DNA of 34,021 nucleotides from Cyclobacteriaceae bacterium. Its GTDB lineage: Bacteria > Bacteroidota > Bacteroidia > Cytophagales > Cyclobacteriaceae. Below are positions 31,881 to 34,021 of this stretch, piece after piece (position 1 is the first letter of the stretch; each line of letters begins with the position of its first letter). The DNA is taken from the NCBI GenBank assembly GCA_003565295.1, contig PXCO01000199.1, positions 1 through 34,021 on the forward strand, in the 5' to 3' direction. The position numbers were made by a program, and so were the translations under genes. The notes below the pieces were generated by a model. That model was given only the letters and a program-made list of their open reading frames with translations. It did not search any database and had not been told where the DNA came from.

Positions 31881-32489
31881 ATGGATGCTGGGAAAAAGAA
31901 CACCTTTAACGAACCGGATGTGGAGTACGGCACCTATTCCTATGCCGACTATCTAACCTGGCAAATGGAAGAAGTGGTCGAACTGATCAAAGGGAAAATT
32001 TTTAAAAAAGCTGCCGCCGCACCAAAGCGCATTCACCAGCGTATTTCAATAAAGCTAGCTGCCAAACTCTATTACTTCCTGGAAGGCCAACCCTGTCAAG
32101 TATACGATGCACCTTTCGATGTGCGTTTTCCTACCTCATCAAAAGAAGACAGAGAAATATACAATGTGGTACAGCCGGACATCTGCGTGATTTGCGATCC
32201 GGAGAAATTGGACGAAAGAGGCTGTATCGGAGCTCCGGACTTGATCGTTGAAATCCTTTCTCCCGGCAATAGTAAAACCGAATTGAAGCATAAGTTCGAG
32301 CTTTATGAGTCGAACGGTGTCCGGGAGTATTGGATTATCCATGCAGAAACCCAGGATTTGCTCATCTATACCCTTACCAATGGTAAATATGTCCCTTCCA
32401 TTTTATTTACTTCCGGCCATGTGGTGGAGTCGAAGGTGATCTCTGGGTTTAAGCTGGATTTGGAGGAGTTTTTTGGGGATATTGAATAG
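31881..32489 (+). CDS. Uma2-family (DUF820) putative nuclease, copy 1
   Basis: A 202-residue Uma2 protein with a PD-(D/E)XK-like core: VVQPDICVICDPEKLDERGC followed by GAPDLIVEILSPGNS, then KFELYESNGVREYWIIHAE. The Asp in APDLIVE and the Glu of VEIL are the putative metal ligands. Uma2 genes multiply in Bacteroidota and cyanobacteria; their biological role is not settled and is often suggested to be a restriction-type nuclease. It starts 18 nt after the ThuA-like gene but is probably unrelated to sugar breakdown. Its paralogue begins exactly 850 nt downstream with the same length. Confidence 0.88.
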   Translation: MDAGKKNTFNEPDVEYGTYSYADYLTWQMEEVVELIKGKIFKKAAAAPKRIHQRISIKLAAKLYYFLEGQPCQVYDAPFDVRFPTSSKEDREIYNVVQPDICVICDPEKLDERGCIGAPDLIVEILSPGNSKTELKHKFELYESNGVREYWIIHAETQDLLIYTLTNGKYVPSILFTSGHVVESKVISGFKLDLEEFFGDIE

Positions 32490-32730
32490 TCTGTAAGAGC
32501 GATTATGCTATTCAACTGCCAGAAACCTATTTTCTGCCAGCTAAGGAACATCCGGCGGGTATGGTATTCAAATACACTTGTGAATTTTTTTTGATACATA
32601 CCAACTTTTTGTATATCCCATAACCTATTTATTTGTTCTTAATTTTCTGAAATGAATCAGCTCAAGCTTACATAGTTGTCCAATTTTAAAATTGGATGCT
32701 AAAAACGCTGAAAATCAGTATATTTAAACG

Positions 32731-33339
32731 ATGGAAGCTAAAAAAACCGATACAGTCAATGAACCGGATTTGGAGTATGGCAACTATTCCTATTCCGACT
32801 ACCTGACCTGGCAGATGGAGGAAGTGGTCGAACTGATCAAAGGGAAGGTTTTTAAAAAAGCCGCAGCTGCTCCTAAACGCATTCACCAGCGTATTTCGGC
32901 AAAACTTCTGACTAGGCTGTATGTTTTTTTAGAAAACAAACCCTGTCAAGTTTACGATGCCCCGTTTGATGTACGTTTTCCTACCACCTCAAAAGAGGAC
33001 AGAAAAATATACAATGTGGTACAGCCGGACATCTGCGCGATTTGTGATCCGGAAAAACTGGATGACCGAGGCTGTATTGGAGCTCCGGATTTGATCGTTG
33101 AAATCCTTTCTCCCGGCAATAGTAAAACCGAATTGAAGCATAAGTTCGAGCTTTATGAGTCGAACGGTGTCCAGGAATATTGGATTATCCATGCGGAAAC
33201 CCAGGATTTGCTCATCTATACCCTTACCAATGGTAAATATGTCCCTTCCATTTTGTTTACTTCCGGCCATGTGGTGGAGTCAACGGTGATCAAAGGTTTT
33301 AAACTGGATTTGGAGGAGTTTTTTGGGGATATCGAATAG
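32731..33339 (+). CDS. Uma2-family (DUF820) putative nuclease, copy 2
   Basis: A second 202-residue Uma2 protein, the same core (VVQPDICAICDPEKLDDRGC, GAPDLIVEILSPGNS, QEYWIIHAE) as copy 1. The N-terminal half differs at many positions from copy 1, whereas the DNA for about residues 121-183 is nearly identical. Both putative catalytic residues are intact in both copies, so neither looks dead. The 240-nt gap between the genes contains nothing I recognise and is not repeated. Confidence 0.88.
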   Translation: MEAKKTDTVNEPDLEYGNYSYSDYLTWQMEEVVELIKGKVFKKAAAAPKRIHQRISAKLLTRLYVFLENKPCQVYDAPFDVRFPTTSKEDRKIYNVVQPDICAICDPEKLDDRGCIGAPDLIVEILSPGNSKTELKHKFELYESNGVQEYWIIHAETQDLLIYTLTNGKYVPSILFTSGHVVESTVIKGFKLDLEEFFGDIE

Positions 33340-33654
33340 TGTTTTAATGCGTCACACTGGACTTTTAGTTTATTTAGCACAGACTGCCCCCTTTTGTAAA
33401 AGATTCGGCGTAGGAGGTAAATTTTTTCGGATTGTCAGATGTGGTAATAGTTTCTAATTGTAAAACAATATCTCAAACAAGCGTAAAGTTGAGTGATATG
33501 CATTGTTCAACATTGTTGGCTTAATCCGTCCGTTGCAAGATACAGCCAAGAGTTTATTACGCATGAAGCGATCCGGAAAACAACCACACATTTAGGCTCA
33601 CCAAAAAAACATGATTCGTTTTAGGTCCTTATTCACCAAAGTTAGTTGAAAGGG
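33340..33654. other. Intergenic, nothing recognised
   Basis: About 315 nt between the convergent Uma2 copy 2 and the right-end membrane protein gene. No hairpin with a T-tract, ORF or repeat was seen. Confidence 0.35.
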
Positions 33655-34021
33655 CTATTGTAAAGGCATGGATTTGCCCCTAGCTTCTCCGATTTCCAGT
33701 ACCTCTGTCACCACATATTTGCTTGCTCCCCTCCATGGGATGGGGTTGAGATATTCTTTATACCTTAGCTCAACAAATTGCCCTCCGGACCTTTCCAGCA
33801 TAAGGGCCACAGAGTCACCTAGAGCACTAAAGCGAAATTCGTTACTTTGCAGTGCTCCTGCGGAGGGGCTTTGGAACCCATCCTGAACCAGGCGGCCCTC
33901 CCAGGTTTTGAACATAAACCCTTTTTTCTCGAAATAATTGAGGTTCCCTGCCTTTACCCCTTCAGCAAAAACAAAATAATACCTCCACCAGAAAAAGATG
34001 GATAATGCAATTACCAATACG
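33655..34021 (-). CDS. Conserved-looking small membrane protein, 5' end outside the window
   Basis: The visible frame reads VIALSIFFWWRYYFVFAEGV from the right window edge, then KAGNLNYFEKKGFMFKTWEG, and ends GKSMPLQ. It has one transmembrane segment next to the N-terminus and a soluble beta-rich remainder. The frame is open to the edge (no reliable ATG inside), so it is partial. I have a faint memory of similar Bacteroidota hypothetical proteins with a W-R-Y-x-F-V membrane edge and F-K-T-x-E-G-R-L motif, but no function is known to me. Confidence 0.65.
   Translation of the reverse strand, partial: VLVIALSIFFWWRYYFVFAEGVKAGNLNYFEKKGFMFKTWEGRLVQDGFQSPSAGALQSNEFRFSALGDSVALMLERSGGQFVELRYKEYLNPIPWRGASKYVVTEVLEIGEARGKSMPLQ

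Overview
The window looks like a chromosome segment of a Bacteroidota (Bacteroidetes) bacterium, probably a marine-type Cytophagales/Cyclobacteriaceae relative. This is an inference from three things: many S1 sulfatases and other secreted carbohydrate-active proteins, protein composition and gene families typical of that group, and a -7 box of the TAnnTTTG type upstream of a TetR gene. No rRNA, tRNA or CRISPR array was seen.

Left part (1-10 kb, mostly + strand): a secreted polysaccharide-degradation block with a 5'-truncated sulfatase, a second complete sulfatase, an anchored six-repeat beta-propeller protein, a GH141-like parallel beta-helix enzyme, a convergent rhodanese, and a sialate O-acetylesterase-type SGNH esterase interrupted by a single in-frame TAA. 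No SusC/SusD pair is present.

Middle accessory zone (7.8-15.5 kb): full of repeats and small or broken genes. It holds hairpin-rich 'ATCGAGC' repeats, a 14-bp tandem array, a second repeat family that flanks a DUF433/DUF5615 toxin-antitoxin pair in inverted orientation, a truncated copy of a nearby Tat-exported NHL-like propeller gene, a Gly-zipper/Cys-rich bacteriocin-like protein followed by a small membrane protein, and a decayed paralogue of the latter. A second pair of small unknown ORFs sits in an AT-rich patch.

Right-centre (15.5-22.5 kb, - strand): a tight six-gene operon that reads PqqD/RRE-like protein, ATP-grasp ligase, fold-type III PLP decarboxylase, urea-transporter-M23 peptidase fusion, TPR plus outer-membrane beta-barrel protein, and TPR protein. 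This is the best candidate for an undescribed system: a peptide/amino-acid modification module joined to an envelope transport and remodelling module.

22.7-28.8 kb (- strand): a complete tripartite efflux operon (TetR, TolC-like, HlyD-like, RND) with two near-identical palindromic operators, one in the TetR promoter and one overlapping the TolC-like start codon.

28.9-34 kb: a second polysaccharide block (a sulfatase 3' remnant, an intact sulfatase, a ThuA-like protein), two tandem Uma2 paralogues showing a gene-conversion-like identity block, and a membrane protein running off the right end.
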